From: Mytilus californianus
Taxonomy: Eukaryota > Mollusca > Bivalvia > Mytilida > Mytilidae
Reading direction: 5' to 3'
Assembly: GCF_021869535.1 (NCBI RefSeq)
Contig: NW_026262701.1
Location: 49,665,278-49,729,277 of the forward strand
DNA: 64,000 bases
A program made the translations under genes and the position numbers. Under the pieces are notes generated by a model. The model ran no database searches. It was not told the origin of the DNA and saw only the letters and a program-made list of their open reading frames with translations. This document shows positions 55,401 through 55,894 of the stretch, one piece after another (positions within the stretch are counted from its first letter, which is position 1; the number at the start of each line of letters is the position of its first letter).

Positions 55401-55824
55401 ATTCTTAATAACACGAACCCCCATGAGACGAGGATATGTTTATCTGAACAGAAAGTTTTCGTTTTTTTTGGGCTAATGCAGTAAATTATGGCAGTAATGC
55501 CAATCGGTCAACTATATTTGATTGGTGCAAATTTGTATTTGTCCTTCATATCTTTTATCAAACTAATCATTTATTGCAACAATTATCATTAAAGTGATTA
55601 GGCTACAAGTGTGATTTTTATTATGGTTGTAAAAGTGAAAACATGATCAAGCATGACATGATTTTCCGCCACAAGATTTTCAGTAAATTGTTGCATAACT
55701 GGGACTATAATTGCCTAAACTGGCTACTTAGTTTTATTTTTAAACGAATGTGGTCATTGGAAACATTTGAGCGTTAGATATTCTCTCTTACATAGGTCTT
55801 TTTCTTCTTTCCCCGTCCGGTCAT
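1271..55824 (-). CDS. CEP89: CEP89 (CCDC123) orthologue, 22 coding exons, complete
   Basis: Centrosomal protein 89, a long coiled-coil protein that in vertebrates sits on mother-centriole distal appendages with CEP83, SCLT1, FBF1 and CEP164 and is needed for ciliogenesis; a mitochondrial complex IV role has also been reported. Exons 1-22: 55792-55824, 49792-50018, 42468-42577, 32032-32132, 31654-31770, 23749-23818, 22568-22639, 20243-20449, 18899-19047, 17757-17810, 16800-16883, 16405-16517, 14050-14165, 11285-11465, 8984-9047, 7415-7518, 6636-6735, 5470-5511, 3747-3836, 3189-3235, 2332-2454, 1271-1445. The joined length is 2379 nt, or 792 residues, against about 783 in human. Conserved blocks in order: AVPRTPPP (exon 2), LYATP (exon 4), HRLTVELSAYQAKFRPLS (exon 9), GPIPSWL then DTKYLSPLFMAYDDRM (exons 10-11), AKLILEENQNLLEQ (exon 13), AQERDNY (exon 18), DELEVMWQAAHNENERM (exon 22). 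Residues 1-250 are low-complexity and polar; about 270-775 is predicted coiled coil. Identification is from remembered vertebrate sequence; splice sites are read directly. Confidence 0.95.
2332..2454 (-). CDS. CEP89: CEP89 exon 21
   Basis: 123 nt, phase 2 to phase 2, residues 694-735. It includes EYEREIKHLRHLIKDKEDLM, matching the vertebrate YRQEMRHLHQVLKDKQEVL block. The acceptor is TTTCCAG and the donor is GTAAGC. Confidence 0.95.
2717..2850. repeat. Relic of a dispersed repeat (TGGTGTTTAACACCACTTTC type)
   Basis: Segments TTTTATTGGTGGAGGAAGCA and GAGAGAACCACATACCTTCA recur, diverged, at 40387-40530 (GGTGTTTTAACGCCACTTTT with TTTGTGGAGGAAGCAGGAG) and more weakly near 20570-20650. I recognise it as a common mussel repeat from memory. 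Confidence 0.5.
3121..3145. repeat. Homopolymer C then A run
   Basis: About 17 C followed by about 9 A in CEP89 intron 20. A likely site of assembly or length error. Confidence 0.9.
3189..3235 (-). CDS. CEP89: CEP89 exon 20
   Basis: 47 nt, phase 0 to phase 2, residues 679-694: LYKMRAAAKINTVSG. It corresponds to the vertebrate YKKQAALKLGDIS segment. The acceptor is CTTTTCAG and the donor is GTGAGC. Confidence 0.93.
3482..3579. repeat. 49-bp tandem duplication
   Basis: TGTGGGTAAAGTTGCTCCAC at 3482 is repeated as TGTGGGCAAAGTTGCTCCAC at 3531, each followed by a similar ACTACTC segment. Lies in intron 19. Confidence 0.7.
3747..3836 (-). CDS. CEP89: CEP89 exon 19
   Basis: 90 nt, phase 0 to phase 0, residues 649-678. 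It contains AKENEIETKKAVNKLLQDNM and ends KLEEKLK, matching vertebrate ...LGKLEEKVK. The acceptor is TTATACAG and the donor is GTTGGT. Confidence 0.94.
3837..5469 (-). other. CEP89 intron 18, nothing recognised
   Basis: 1.6 kb of AT-rich intronic sequence with no coding exon, array or bounded element that I can support. Confidence 0.5.
5470..5511 (-). CDS. CEP89: CEP89 exon 18
   Basis: 42 nt, phase 0 to phase 0, residues 635-648: AEKVAQERDNYAKV, matching the vertebrate AENITQERDSL segment. The exon is short enough that automatic gene finders could miss it. The acceptor is AATTTTAG and the donor is GTAAGA. Confidence 0.93.
5770..6125 (-). mobile_element. Dispersed repeat with tRNA-like B box (possible SINE)
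   Basis: On the minus strand GGTTTGAACCC at about 6057-6067 is a good B box, and an A-box-like stretch lies about 35 bp before it. The other end contains the common bivalve segment GGATTGCTGTTTAACGTCTA (plus strand, about 5790). Assignment to a single element is uncertain; it may be two adjoining relics. It lies in CEP89 intron 17. Confidence 0.4.
6636..6735 (-). CDS. CEP89: CEP89 exon 17
   Basis: 100 nt, phase 2 to phase 0, residues 601-634. It ends in SVQDYLGNIIRV, matching the vertebrate SAHQYLANLVGL motif. The acceptor is ATTTCAG and the donor is GTAGGT. Confidence 0.94.
7415..7518 (-). CDS. CEP89: CEP89 exon 16
   Basis: 104 nt, phase 0 to phase 2, residues 567-601. It begins AMENERKSQTQQMIELTAEI and continues as coiled coil to the donor GAG then GTCAGT. 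The final split arginine codon is completed in exon 17. Confidence 0.92.
7770..8065. repeat. Dispersed repeat relic related to 19280-19670
   Basis: Shares motifs with the later copy: an AACCATAACTGA/AACCATGACTGA start, a GTGGTTCCCCTTAAACTGACC core (19-20 bases alike) and an end with CTGCC(A/G)GGAA(C/G)AGCA. It ends TCTCGCTTTTTGACTCTGTC then AAGGCGAGACAAAAA, an end hairpin found in other families here. Confidence 0.5.
8791..8960 (-). repeat. Fragment of the long dispersed family seen at 20800-21335
   Basis: Contains AAGATGTGGTATGATTGCCA then ATGAGAC, the inverse of the GTCTCATTGGCAATCATACC end of the copy at 20800-21335. It lies in opposite orientation in intron 15. Confidence 0.55.
8984..9047 (-). 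CDS. CEP89: CEP89 exon 15
   Basis: 64 nt, phase 2 to phase 0, residues 545-566: EMLDIEDRHRKDSEELKIKL then Q. Coiled coil. The acceptor is TTTTTGTAG and the donor is GTAATA. Confidence 0.92.
9530..9950 (+). repeat. Dispersed mussel repeat fragment
   Basis: Contains TTGACATAACCCTGCTTCAT and GGCATTGTCAGTTTATTTTC followed by TTATGAGTTTGAATGTCCC and TTTGGTATCTTTCGCC. I recognise these segments as very common in mussel genomes. The short open frame here is a remnant at best. Lies in intron 14. Confidence 0.5.
10050..11100. mobile_element. Composite of 'AAAACTGGAAAATCC' family repeats with GAC-rich ends
   Basis: The family hallmarks are AATAGATATAAACAATTCAC, CAAAGTTTCATG, TTTTGAGTTATTGTCCG and AAAACTGGAAAATCC. 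One part is inverted, with CCGTCCGTCTGTCCGTCCGT near 10310. An ~135-bp unit beginning CACATGTCGCGCCGTATCTC is repeated at about 10510, 10670 and 10832. It ends GACGACGGACAACGATATAC then CATAATAC. Related copies are at 24820, 29665 and 42765. Lies in intron 14. Confidence 0.6.
11285..11465 (-). CDS. CEP89: CEP89 exon 14
   Basis: 181 nt, phase 1 to phase 2, residues 485-545. It is pure charged coiled coil, beginning SKVTKELVMIRAEKSDTDRE. The acceptor is TTTCTTTACAG and the donor is AAAAA then GTTAGT. An open frame continues on both sides of the exon, but the codons outside these borders are intronic. Confidence 0.93.
12170..12625. repeat. 178-bp tandem duplication plus partial copy
   Basis: TTTGTCGTAGTTTCGTCATA with the following AACTTTCGACAATTTCGAT occurs near 12300 and again 178 bp later. 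TTCAGAAATATTTTCAAGAG and the GTCAAACAGG end recur at about 12390 and 12570. A diverged third copy precedes them. Lies in intron 13. Confidence 0.8.
13320..13475 (+). repeat. Dispersed mussel repeat (GGCCTTCGGCTGTTGTCTGC type)
   Basis: Reads CAGCTGAAGCCGCCTTCGGG ... GGTGGCCTTCGGCTGTTGTC ... CCCCATTTCCATTCTCAATT. A near-identical copy is at 18660-18800. I recognise it from memory as abundant in Mytilus. Confidence 0.65.
14050..14165 (-). CDS. CEP89: CEP89 exon 13
   Basis: 116 nt, phase 2 to phase 1, residues 446-485. It contains ENAKLILEENQNLLEQINIK, closely matching the vertebrate AKLVLEENKLLLEQLEI block. The acceptor is TGTTACAG and the donor is GTAAGA. Confidence 0.96.
14538..15722 (+). mobile_element. 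1.2-kb repeat with 5' and 3' terminal hairpins and internal 499-bp duplication
   Basis: Begins with the hairpin AGAGGCTCTCAAGAGCCT and then GAATCGCTCACCT. A 499-bp unit starting CAGAGGAGAAGATTTTTAAA occurs at about 14580 and 15079, and a partial third starts near 15578. It ends with a GAC-rich stretch and the hairpin GGGGCCCTTTGGGCCCCGGT then GAGCTAAAA. A diverged sister is at 27728-29038. No coding capacity seen. Lies in intron 12. Confidence 0.75.
16076..16263. mobile_element. TA-flanked MITE (CTGTGGATTCAT type)
   Basis: The left end CTGTGGATTCAT and the right end ATGATTCCACAG are inverted, with TA directly outside each. The length is 188 bp and no coding sequence is visible. Family relatives: 21664-21874, and the interrupted copy at 42703-43308. 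Lies in intron 12. Confidence 0.7.
16405..16517 (-). CDS. CEP89: CEP89 exon 12
   Basis: 113 nt, phase 0 to phase 2, residues 409-446. It encodes EDFDRLRRNAESIVDENEQL and then QHDLEETATKGPVDIHE. The split tryptophan codon is completed in exon 13, which aligns with the EEWRQL sequence of vertebrates. The donor is GTTAGT. Confidence 0.94.
16800..16883 (-). CDS. CEP89: CEP89 exon 11
   Basis: 84 nt, phase 0 to phase 0, residues 381-408. It begins IDTKYLSPLFMAYDDRMAEK, matching the vertebrate DIKYLSPLLLAYEDRMKEKD block. The acceptor is GTTTTCAG and the donor is GTTAGT. Confidence 0.96.
17757..17810 (-). CDS. CEP89: CEP89 exon 10
   Basis: 54 nt, phase 0 to phase 0, residues 363-380: TTAGLLGLPRDGPIPSWL. 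This matches the vertebrate EGLPSKGPIPPWL segment that interrupts the coiled coil. The acceptor is ATTTCAG and the donor is GTAGGT. Confidence 0.95.
17915..18172 (+). mobile_element. Short repeat ending in GCCCCC hairpin
   Basis: Contains AAAGGGCATAACTCTAGAAC, AATAAGCATTGTGTATAAGT and TTTGGTTGAGGCAAACT. It ends GGACGGACAAGGGTAAAACT, then the hairpin ATGCCCCCACCACTACGGCG with GGGGCAT and ATAAAA-like tail. A triplicated relative is at 34010-34605. Lies in intron 9. Confidence 0.7.
18330..18800 (+). repeat. Rearranged copy of the long mussel family, followed by the GGCCTTCGGCTG segment
   Basis: Contains GGGGGAGGGTTGAGATCTCA, ACATGTTTAACCCCGCCACA and AAGTCAGGAGCCT, which also occur at 20800-21335. 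After these it switches to the segment seen at 13320-13475. The order suggests that the two segments belong to one longer parent element. Confidence 0.6.
18899..19047 (-). CDS. CEP89: CEP89 exon 9 (most conserved coiled-coil block)
   Basis: 149 nt, phase 1 to phase 0, residues 313-362. It contains ENETLKNSIHRLTVELSAYQ then AKFRPLSAEEK, nearly collinear with the vertebrate HRLNVELSRYQTKFRHLS block. This is the strongest single anchor for the CEP89 call. The acceptor is CTTTACAG and the donor is GTAATT. Confidence 0.96.
19280..19675. repeat. Dispersed repeat relic
   Basis: Two partial units: one with TTCATAAGTTGTTCCCTTTG, the other with AATAGTGGTTCCCCTTAAAC. It ends CTGCTGCCGGAAGCAGCACC. Related to 7770-8065. 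Lies in intron 8. Confidence 0.5.
19690..19860 (-). repeat. Dispersed repeat fragment (AAGAAGATGTGGTATAAGTG)
   Basis: Inverse-oriented fragment of the 20800-21335 family: it contains AATGAGACAACTCTCCATCC and GTACGGTCTTCAACACGGAG. Confidence 0.55.
20086..20306. repeat. 111-bp tandem duplication spanning the exon 8 3' end and donor
   Basis: Two near-identical 111-bp copies, 20086-20196 and 20197-20307. Each contains the coding segment read as EQLESEVISLKHVTSALEHG on the minus strand, and the donor GTAAGTTTACATA. The copy at higher coordinates is the real exon end; the other lies in intron 8. Reading the downstream copy from its available AG sites meets a stop, so it is probably not spliced in frame. 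Confidence 0.9.
20243..20449 (-). CDS. CEP89: CEP89 exon 8, with internal heptad repeat and a duplicated 3' end
   Basis: 207 nt, phase 1 to phase 1, residues 244-313. It opens with a 21-bp tandem repeat read as SGANTAR, SGANTAR, SGATTAR. It then enters the first coiled-coil segment (LQQSLEGENYILRSKAEQLE and onward). The donor is GGTG then GTAAGT. The exon 3' end plus donor occurs a second time 111 bp downstream (donor copy at 20126-20131). The upstream donor is used here because it keeps frame with exon 9. Confidence 0.88.
20800..21335 (+). repeat. Long dispersed mussel repeat family
   Basis: Contains TACCCGGCCACGTCCACTTG, TTTCAACTGATTTTTATAGT, GGTTAGGGGGAGGGTTGGGA, GTTTAACCCCGCCACATTCT, TCATTTCGGGGCCTTTTATA, GTTGTCTCATTGGCAATCAT and ACCACATCTTC. 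Parts recur at 8791, 18330, 19690 and 63445. No coding frame of note. Lies in intron 7. Confidence 0.65.
21664..21874. mobile_element. TA-flanked MITE (CTGTAAATTCAGAAATTATT type)
   Basis: Left end TACTGTAAATTCAGAAATTA and its inverse at 21852-21874; TA borders. The interior carries AATTATTACAATTTCAG and TTATTGCGATACTCACC. 211 bp, intron 7. Related to the MITE at 16076. Confidence 0.7.
22180..22550. repeat. 64-bp tandem repeat, about 6 diverged copies
   Basis: Units contain TTTTGTGTGAACAAGTCACA, then TTTAAATATTnnnn and TGTGCTTTTGTGATC. Spacing is about 64-65 bp near 22237, 22301, 22366 and 22430. It lies just beyond exon 7 in intron 7, close to the acceptor side of that exon. Confidence 0.8.
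22568..22639 (-). CDS. CEP89: CEP89 exon 7
   Basis: 72 nt, phase 1 to phase 1, residues 220-244. It encodes DESPVHQEKPIEKAVEVKQS then SIRA, a charged linker. The symmetric phase means it could be skipped without a frameshift. The acceptor is CTTCTTTAG and the donor is GTAGAT. Confidence 0.8.
23749..23818 (-). CDS. CEP89: CEP89 exon 6
   Basis: 70 nt, phase 0 to phase 1, residues 197-220. It encodes IPKVTVERQTTSPHKTPSQR then SKR, a basic serine/threonine-rich linker. The acceptor follows a clean pyrimidine tract (CTTTTTTTCAG) and the donor is GTAATT. It shows no clear vertebrate counterpart; it is included because both splice sites and the phase fit. Confidence 0.8.
24820..25495 (+). mobile_element. 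'AAAACTGGAAAATCCCCC' family element, tandem internal units
   Basis: Begins AATATTTGACATATTACAGG then TTTCTGAATAAATGTAGTCA, followed by the doubled TTGCTGTTGTGCAATACACT. Three internal units each carry AATAGATATAAACAATTCAC. It ends GACGACGGACGGACAGACGG, then ATACATCCCGTAAACGGGCG and TATAAAAA (hairpin CCCGTAAACGGG). Lies in intron 5. Confidence 0.7.
25495..27727 (-). other. CEP89 intron 5 interior, mostly unassigned
   Basis: No exon found. 26380-27050 resembles a dispersed repeat (AAAAGGCCATATTTGGCCCC and ATGCATGCGCTCTATTTATC). Near 27310-27420 there is a cluster of (CA)CTTCTCCCT words in both orientations. Neither has bounds I can define. Confidence 0.4.
27728..29038 (+). mobile_element. Second copy of the 'GAGGCTCT...GGTGAGCTAAAA' repeat
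   Basis: Begins AGAGGCTCTAAAGAGCCTGT then GTCGCTCACCT. Internal units repeat AAAGGGCAATAACTCCTTAA and TTTCAGAGGAGAAGATTTTT. It ends GACGACGGAAGACGATGACG, then TTGGCCCTTTGGGCCAGGTG and AGCTAAAA. Same orientation as the copy at 14538. Lies in intron 5. Confidence 0.75.
29060..29357 (+). mobile_element. Short repeat ending in TGCCCC hairpin
   Basis: Contains GGATGCCCCACTCGCACTAT, GTGAAATTGGGGTCAAAACT, AACTACCTTGACCAAAAACT and TAAACCTGAAGCGGGACAGA. It ends GGACAGACGAACGGACGTAC, then AATGCCCCTACTACTATCGT with AGTTGGGCATAAAAA. A truncated relative is at about 27410-27500. Common in bivalves by memory. Lies in intron 5. Confidence 0.65.
29535..31135 (+). mobile_element. 'TGTCTCGC...GACAAAAGTCG' element interrupted by a nested insertion
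   Basis: Outer parts: 29535-29665 with CCAGTGTCTCGCCTACTTTT, and 30612-31135 with two ~190-bp units carrying GTCCATTTATAAGTAAAATA. The interior unit reads TTTGGTAGAAATCCAGGATA. The left part stops at TTTGGTA and the right resumes at ATCCAGGATA, which puts the insertion between them. It ends GACGACGCCGACACCGACAG, then CGCTTTTTCAACAAAAGTCG. Lies in intron 5. Confidence 0.65.
29665..30612 (+). mobile_element. Nested 'CTTCGTTGAGCGCAGCTGG' element
   Basis: Head: CTTCGTTGAGCGCAGCTGGA, GAGGTCCAACCCTGAACAGT, TCAAGCTTGATACAGGTCTG and TTGACATATTATAGGTTTCT. Body: four units with AATAGATATAAACAATTCAC or a variant. End: GACGACGGACGGACAGAGGT, then GTCCCGTAAACAGGCGTTTA. The same head occurs at 34709-34880 and part of it at 24824. 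Confidence 0.65.
31654..31770 (-). CDS. CEP89: CEP89 exon 5
   Basis: 117 nt, phase 0 to phase 0, residues 158-196. It encodes a polar, glutamine-rich stretch that ends in an acidic patch, HDMEQEDTDNEVEDI, comparable in position and character to the vertebrate acidic HEVNSEDDEN region. The acceptor is CATTTTAG and the donor is a consensus GTAAGT. Confidence 0.88.
32032..32132 (-). CDS. CEP89: CEP89 exon 4
   Basis: 101 nt, phase 1 to phase 0, residues 124-157. It encodes ADNEYRVLDPEAVKREAELS followed by ALYATPNKDRKRQ. LYATP matches a vertebrate CEP89 LYAVP motif. The acceptor is CATTTTAG and the donor is CAG then GTAATA. A short 261-bp intron separates it from exon 5. Confidence 0.9.
32249..32847. 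mobile_element. 0.6-kb element with 65-bp inverted ends
   Basis: AGTCAACATTATACACTACT ... CGGCAGGAATTACAAATAAA at 32249-32318 is matched in inverse at 32783-32847 with a few mismatches. The interior is non-coding. It lies just beyond exon 4, in intron 3. The target duplication is unclear. Confidence 0.65.
32848..34009 (-). other. CEP89 intron 3, part with nothing recognised
   Basis: About 1.16 kb of AT-rich DNA; short open frames look random. ATAAGCGGATTACCTGTAAC near 33254 resembles the inverse of a segment near 12075. Confidence 0.4.
34010..34606 (+). mobile_element. Triplicated GCCCCC-hairpin element
   Basis: Three ~170-bp units each carry GGGCATAACTCTAGAA, AAAAGTG, and AATAAGCATTGTGTATAAG with TTTGGTTGAGGCAAACTTAA. 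It ends ATGGACAAGGGTAGAACTTA, then ATGCCCCCTCCACTACGGCG. Related to 17915-18172. Lies in intron 3. Confidence 0.7.
34705..36020 (+). repeat. Higher-order tandem array, A-B-C subunits of about 126/137/137 bp
   Basis: The head (34709-34880) is the CTTCG(C/T)TG(G/A)GCGCAGCT family. The hallmark GATTCAGCATATCAAAGAA starts at 34938, 35064, 35201, 35339, 35464, 35600, 35736, 35862 and 35999. Spacings of 126, 137, 138, 125, 136, 136, 126 and 137 show a three-subunit cycle of about 400 bp. A has GGACCCCAACTTGGACC, B has GGACCCTTTGGACCTTAATG, and C has TTTGACCTCAATATGAACCA. Short frames across it are translations of the repeat. Confidence 0.85.
36446..36628. repeat. Two consecutive near-perfect ~75-bp hairpins
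   Basis: First hairpin 36446-36520: TAATTTAAAAGCAGTGTAAG GGAAGTAA against TTACCTCCCTTACACTGTTT TAAATTA. Second hairpin 36549-36628: ACATAATTTAAAAGCAGTGT AAGGGAGGTAA against ATCTCCCTTACACTGCTTTA AATTATGT. Stems are about 28-31 bp and loops about 20 bp. They are copies of one foldback sequence separated by about 30 bp, in intron 3. Confidence 0.8.
36640..37050 (+). mobile_element. Dispersed repeat with ~180-bp internal duplication and GAC-rich end
   Basis: Two units share CATAACCCCC(C)AAA, CTTTTGTGGTAT and AATTTAAGAGAT or AATTTCAAAGAGAT. It ends GGACGACGACGCCAACGTCA, then GACCGCTAAAATTTTTGTGG and TCGTATAAAAA, where the GACC...GGTC arms form a terminal hairpin. Confidence 0.6.
37208..40391. repeat. 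65-bp minisatellite, about 49 copies
   Basis: Consensus unit: GAGGATTTCCAGTCTCTTAC, AAGGGTTGTCAAGTGCAAGA, GTAGGAAATCTAAAACTCTC, AAGTA. It spans 3.2 kb in intron 3 and is variable between copies. Larger internal duplications are visible: about 39000-39240 recurs at 39520-39760 (520 bp, 8 units), and 37500-37600 recurs at 38150-38250 (10 units). Short frames reading VEDFQSLTRVVKCK are translations of the unit. Confidence 0.95.
40387..40530. repeat. Relic of dispersed repeat between two minisatellites
   Basis: GATTTTTGGTGTTTTAACGC CACTTTTAAGC, TCGTGGCGGCCAGTTTTTAT, GTGGAGGAAGCAGGAGTGCC and GATAGGAAAACTGA are hallmarks of a widespread mussel repeat (see 2717-2850). It fills exactly the gap between the 65-bp and the 89-bp arrays. 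Confidence 0.65.
40531..42523. repeat. 89-bp minisatellite built from exon 3 coding sequence plus its donor site, about 22 copies
   Basis: Unit: CCAGGTGGAGGGGTAGGAGT, CTTATCTCTATCAGAATTGT, GGAGAGATGGTGTAACACAC, AGTACCTACCAAACTGTTGT, TGAGAAGTA. On the minus strand each unit contains the segment read as SDRDKTPTPPPGTSQQQFG, the donor G/GTAGGTAC, and about 40 bp of intron. 22 intervals of 89 bp separate 23 CCAGGTGGAGG starts (40531 to 42488). Most donors read GTAGGT; a few are GTGGGT or GTTGGT. An alternating dimer (178 bp) occurs around 41620-42150, and 40561-40800 is copied about 533 bp later. Confidence 0.95.
42468..42577 (-). CDS. CEP89: CEP89 exon 3, whose 3' half is the template of an 89-bp tandem array
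   Basis: 110 nt, phase 2 to phase 1, residues 87-124. It encodes YSSVEFGRTGGSRKRIS, then YSDRDKAPTPPPGTSQQQF. The acceptor is ACACAG and the donor is TTTG then GTAGGT. Its 3' portion and donor are the first unit, in transcript order, of the 89-bp array that continues down to 40531. The junction phases fit exon 2 (GG plus G) and exon 4 (G plus AT). The sequence is weakly conserved, so support comes from splice sites and frame. Confidence 0.8.
42703..43310. mobile_element. TA-flanked MITE interrupted by a second element
   Basis: Outer left: GTACTGTTGGATTCATATTT ATTTCCTGGGTACC up to about 42764. Outer right: TTTGATTTTGTGGTTTTGCA ... AATAATGAAGCCACAG to about 43303. This is the layout of the MITE at 16076-16263, split. 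The inner part, about 42765-43150, is an AATAGATATAAACAATTCAC-type family member (AGATATAAACAATTCACCAA, ending GGACGGTCGGACAACGGTAT). Lies in intron 2. Confidence 0.6.
43360..45335 (+). repeat. 2-kb repeat with ~145-bp units in a ~436-bp higher-order period
   Basis: Starts AAATGTCTCGCCTTCTTTAC. Units carry CTGAACCATGAAAATGAGGT CAAGGTCAGATGACACCTGC and TACACCTTACAATCATTCCA. The word CAAATATAGTTGAACTATTG recurs at about 43717, 44154 and 44590, a period of about 436 bp or three units. It ends GCCGCCGCCGTAGCCGCCGC, then TGTCGAGCTTTCTGCGACAA and AAGTCGCAGGCTCGACAAAA, a terminal hairpin. Lies in intron 2. Confidence 0.8.
45336..46980 (-). other. CEP89 intron 2 part, nothing recognised
   Basis: AT-rich sequence. 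About 46680-46760 may be a diverged inverse of the repeat at 40387 (AAAGTGGCATTAAACACCAA). No exon or array supported. Confidence 0.4.
46986..47382. mobile_element. TTAA-flanked MITE
   Basis: Ends GGATGTACTTA and its inverse TAAGTACATCC are flanked by TTAA at 46982-46985 and 47383-47386. A TTAA duplication is the mark of piggyBac-type insertion. 397 bp, no coding sequence seen; intron 2. Confidence 0.6.
47390..49791 (-). other. CEP89 intron 2, mostly unassigned
   Basis: Apart from the small element at 48179-48399 I see no repeat or exon. Several T- and A-rich runs. Confidence 0.4.
48179..48399. mobile_element. 221-bp MITE with CCTTGTTCACAC ends
   Basis: CCTTGTTCACAC at the left edge is inverted as GTGTGAACAAGG at the right edge. 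Inner parts are also palindromic in character (AAATCTGATTTCAAATCCGA against CTAGATTCAAATTGGATATG). No clear target duplication. Intron 2. Confidence 0.6.
49792..50018 (-). CDS. CEP89: CEP89 exon 2
   Basis: 227 nt, phase 0 to phase 2, residues 12-87. It begins GTVSAGLLPVAAFSAVPRTP, which matches the vertebrate N-terminal block (LLPAAS ... AVPRTPPP). A proline-rich, acidic stretch with DEDVLSDPESS follows. The donor used is CCTGG then GTATGC. Reading 14 nt further gives YATT and a weaker donor GTTAAA; see the finding on the exon 2/3 junction. Confidence 0.9.
50165..50215. repeat. (AAAC)n microsatellite
   Basis: CAAACAAACAAACAAA-type runs, slightly interrupted, in intron 1. Confidence 0.9.
50216..51223 (-). 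other. CEP89 intron 1, no feature seen
   Basis: AT-rich DNA without supported exons. Paired phrases AAACTTTAAGTTTTGAGTACT and CATCTGTTTTGAGTACTG suggest a diverged local duplication near 50480-50700. Confidence 0.35.
51227..51527. mobile_element. Harbinger-like MITE with poly-G tract and T-rich modules (copy 1)
   Basis: Ends are inverted copies: AGGAGCTACCATTTTATTTT at the left, and TAGGGAGCTACCATTTGATT read inward from the right edge including the flanking TA. Direct TAA flanks (51524-26 style positions: 51224-51226 and 51528-51530) give the 3-bp TWA target duplication usual for PIF/Harbinger elements. Inside are a run of more than 20 G and about five TCCTGCC-T(n) modules. It lies in CEP89 intron 1. 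A second copy is at 63627-63947. Confidence 0.65.
51531..52725 (-). other. CEP89 intron 1, no feature seen
   Basis: AT-rich intronic DNA with an ATGTACATGTAC-rich spot near 51770-52100. No exon supported. Confidence 0.35.
52727..52880 (+). repeat. Dispersed repeat fragment (AGCAGGGGCCCACTCGCCAA)
   Basis: Reads AGCAGGGTTTGAAATTAGCA, GGGCCCACTCGCCAATGGCC, and two GTGGGCTAC words. Recognised from memory as a recurrent bivalve repeat. Bounds uncertain. Immediately precedes the hAT relic. Confidence 0.4.
52932..54685 (+). mobile_element. hAT DNA transposon relic with terminal inverted repeats
   Basis: The left end starts CAGTGTTTTCCCTAG at 52932. The right end, on the opposite strand, starts CAGTGTCTTCCCTAG at 54685, so 14 of 15 bases agree. 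CAGTG-type ends fit the hAT superfamily, and the enclosed transposase fragment agrees. The flanking 8-mers (gtatttgg and gtttgggt) match at only 4 of 8 positions, so the target duplication is eroded or the ends are slightly off. Total length is 1.75 kb. Confidence 0.65.
54060..54405 (+). pseudogene. Decayed hAT-type transposase, C-terminal dimerisation region
   Basis: The frame ending at 54289 reads LYPCLSEYAAIGLVFPVSTA then DCERCFSCLNRVKT, the form of the hAT C-terminal dimerisation domain as in ZNF862/KIAA1586-type proteins (S, ERCFS and LNR core). After AKK a one-base frame change restores LNCLMHISIEGPKEEDFGFE and continues to a stop near 54405. The piece therefore carries a frameshift and lacks the catalytic core and N-terminal zinc finger. 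It sits antisense in CEP89 intron 1, inside the element at 52932-54685. Confidence 0.75.
54700..55780 (-). other. CEP89 intron 1, 5' part, no feature seen
   Basis: AT-rich sequence between the hAT relic and exon 1. GTCTGACCAAATGACTTTTT and GTCTGACATTTTGTCGGTCA give a small local inverted/direct repeat near 54885-54935. Confidence 0.35.
55792..55824 (-). CDS. CEP89: CEP89 exon 1 (start codon)
   Basis: Encodes MTGRGKKKKTY and ends in phase 0 at a good donor (TAT then GTAAGAG). The start context has A at -3. A short basic N-terminus precedes the conserved block of exon 2, as in vertebrate CEP89, whose N-terminus is also basic. The exon lies directly downstream of the ETS-like and NRF1-like sites. 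No homology beyond basic character supports this exon, so it rests on the start codon, the donor, the phase fit and the promoter position. Confidence 0.75.
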
Positions 55825-55838
55825 ATTTTTTTTCAAAT

Positions 55839-55890
55839 ACCGGAAGTCCCCGAAACTATTATAAACAACTGATTGCGCATGTGCGAGATT
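55839..55890 (-). promoter_or_regulatory. CEP89 core promoter with ETS-like and NRF1-like sites
   Basis: An ACCGGAAGT ETS-family motif is at 55839-55847. A TGCGCATGTGCG sequence at 55874-55885 differs by one base from the palindromic NRF1 consensus. They lie 15-61 bp upstream of the exon 1 start codon, in a locally CG-richer patch of an AT-rich region. ETS plus NRF1 pairs are typical of TATA-less housekeeping promoters and often work in both directions. Transcription probably starts within this interval and leaves a very short 5' UTR. Confidence 0.6.
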
Positions 55891-55894
55891 GTGC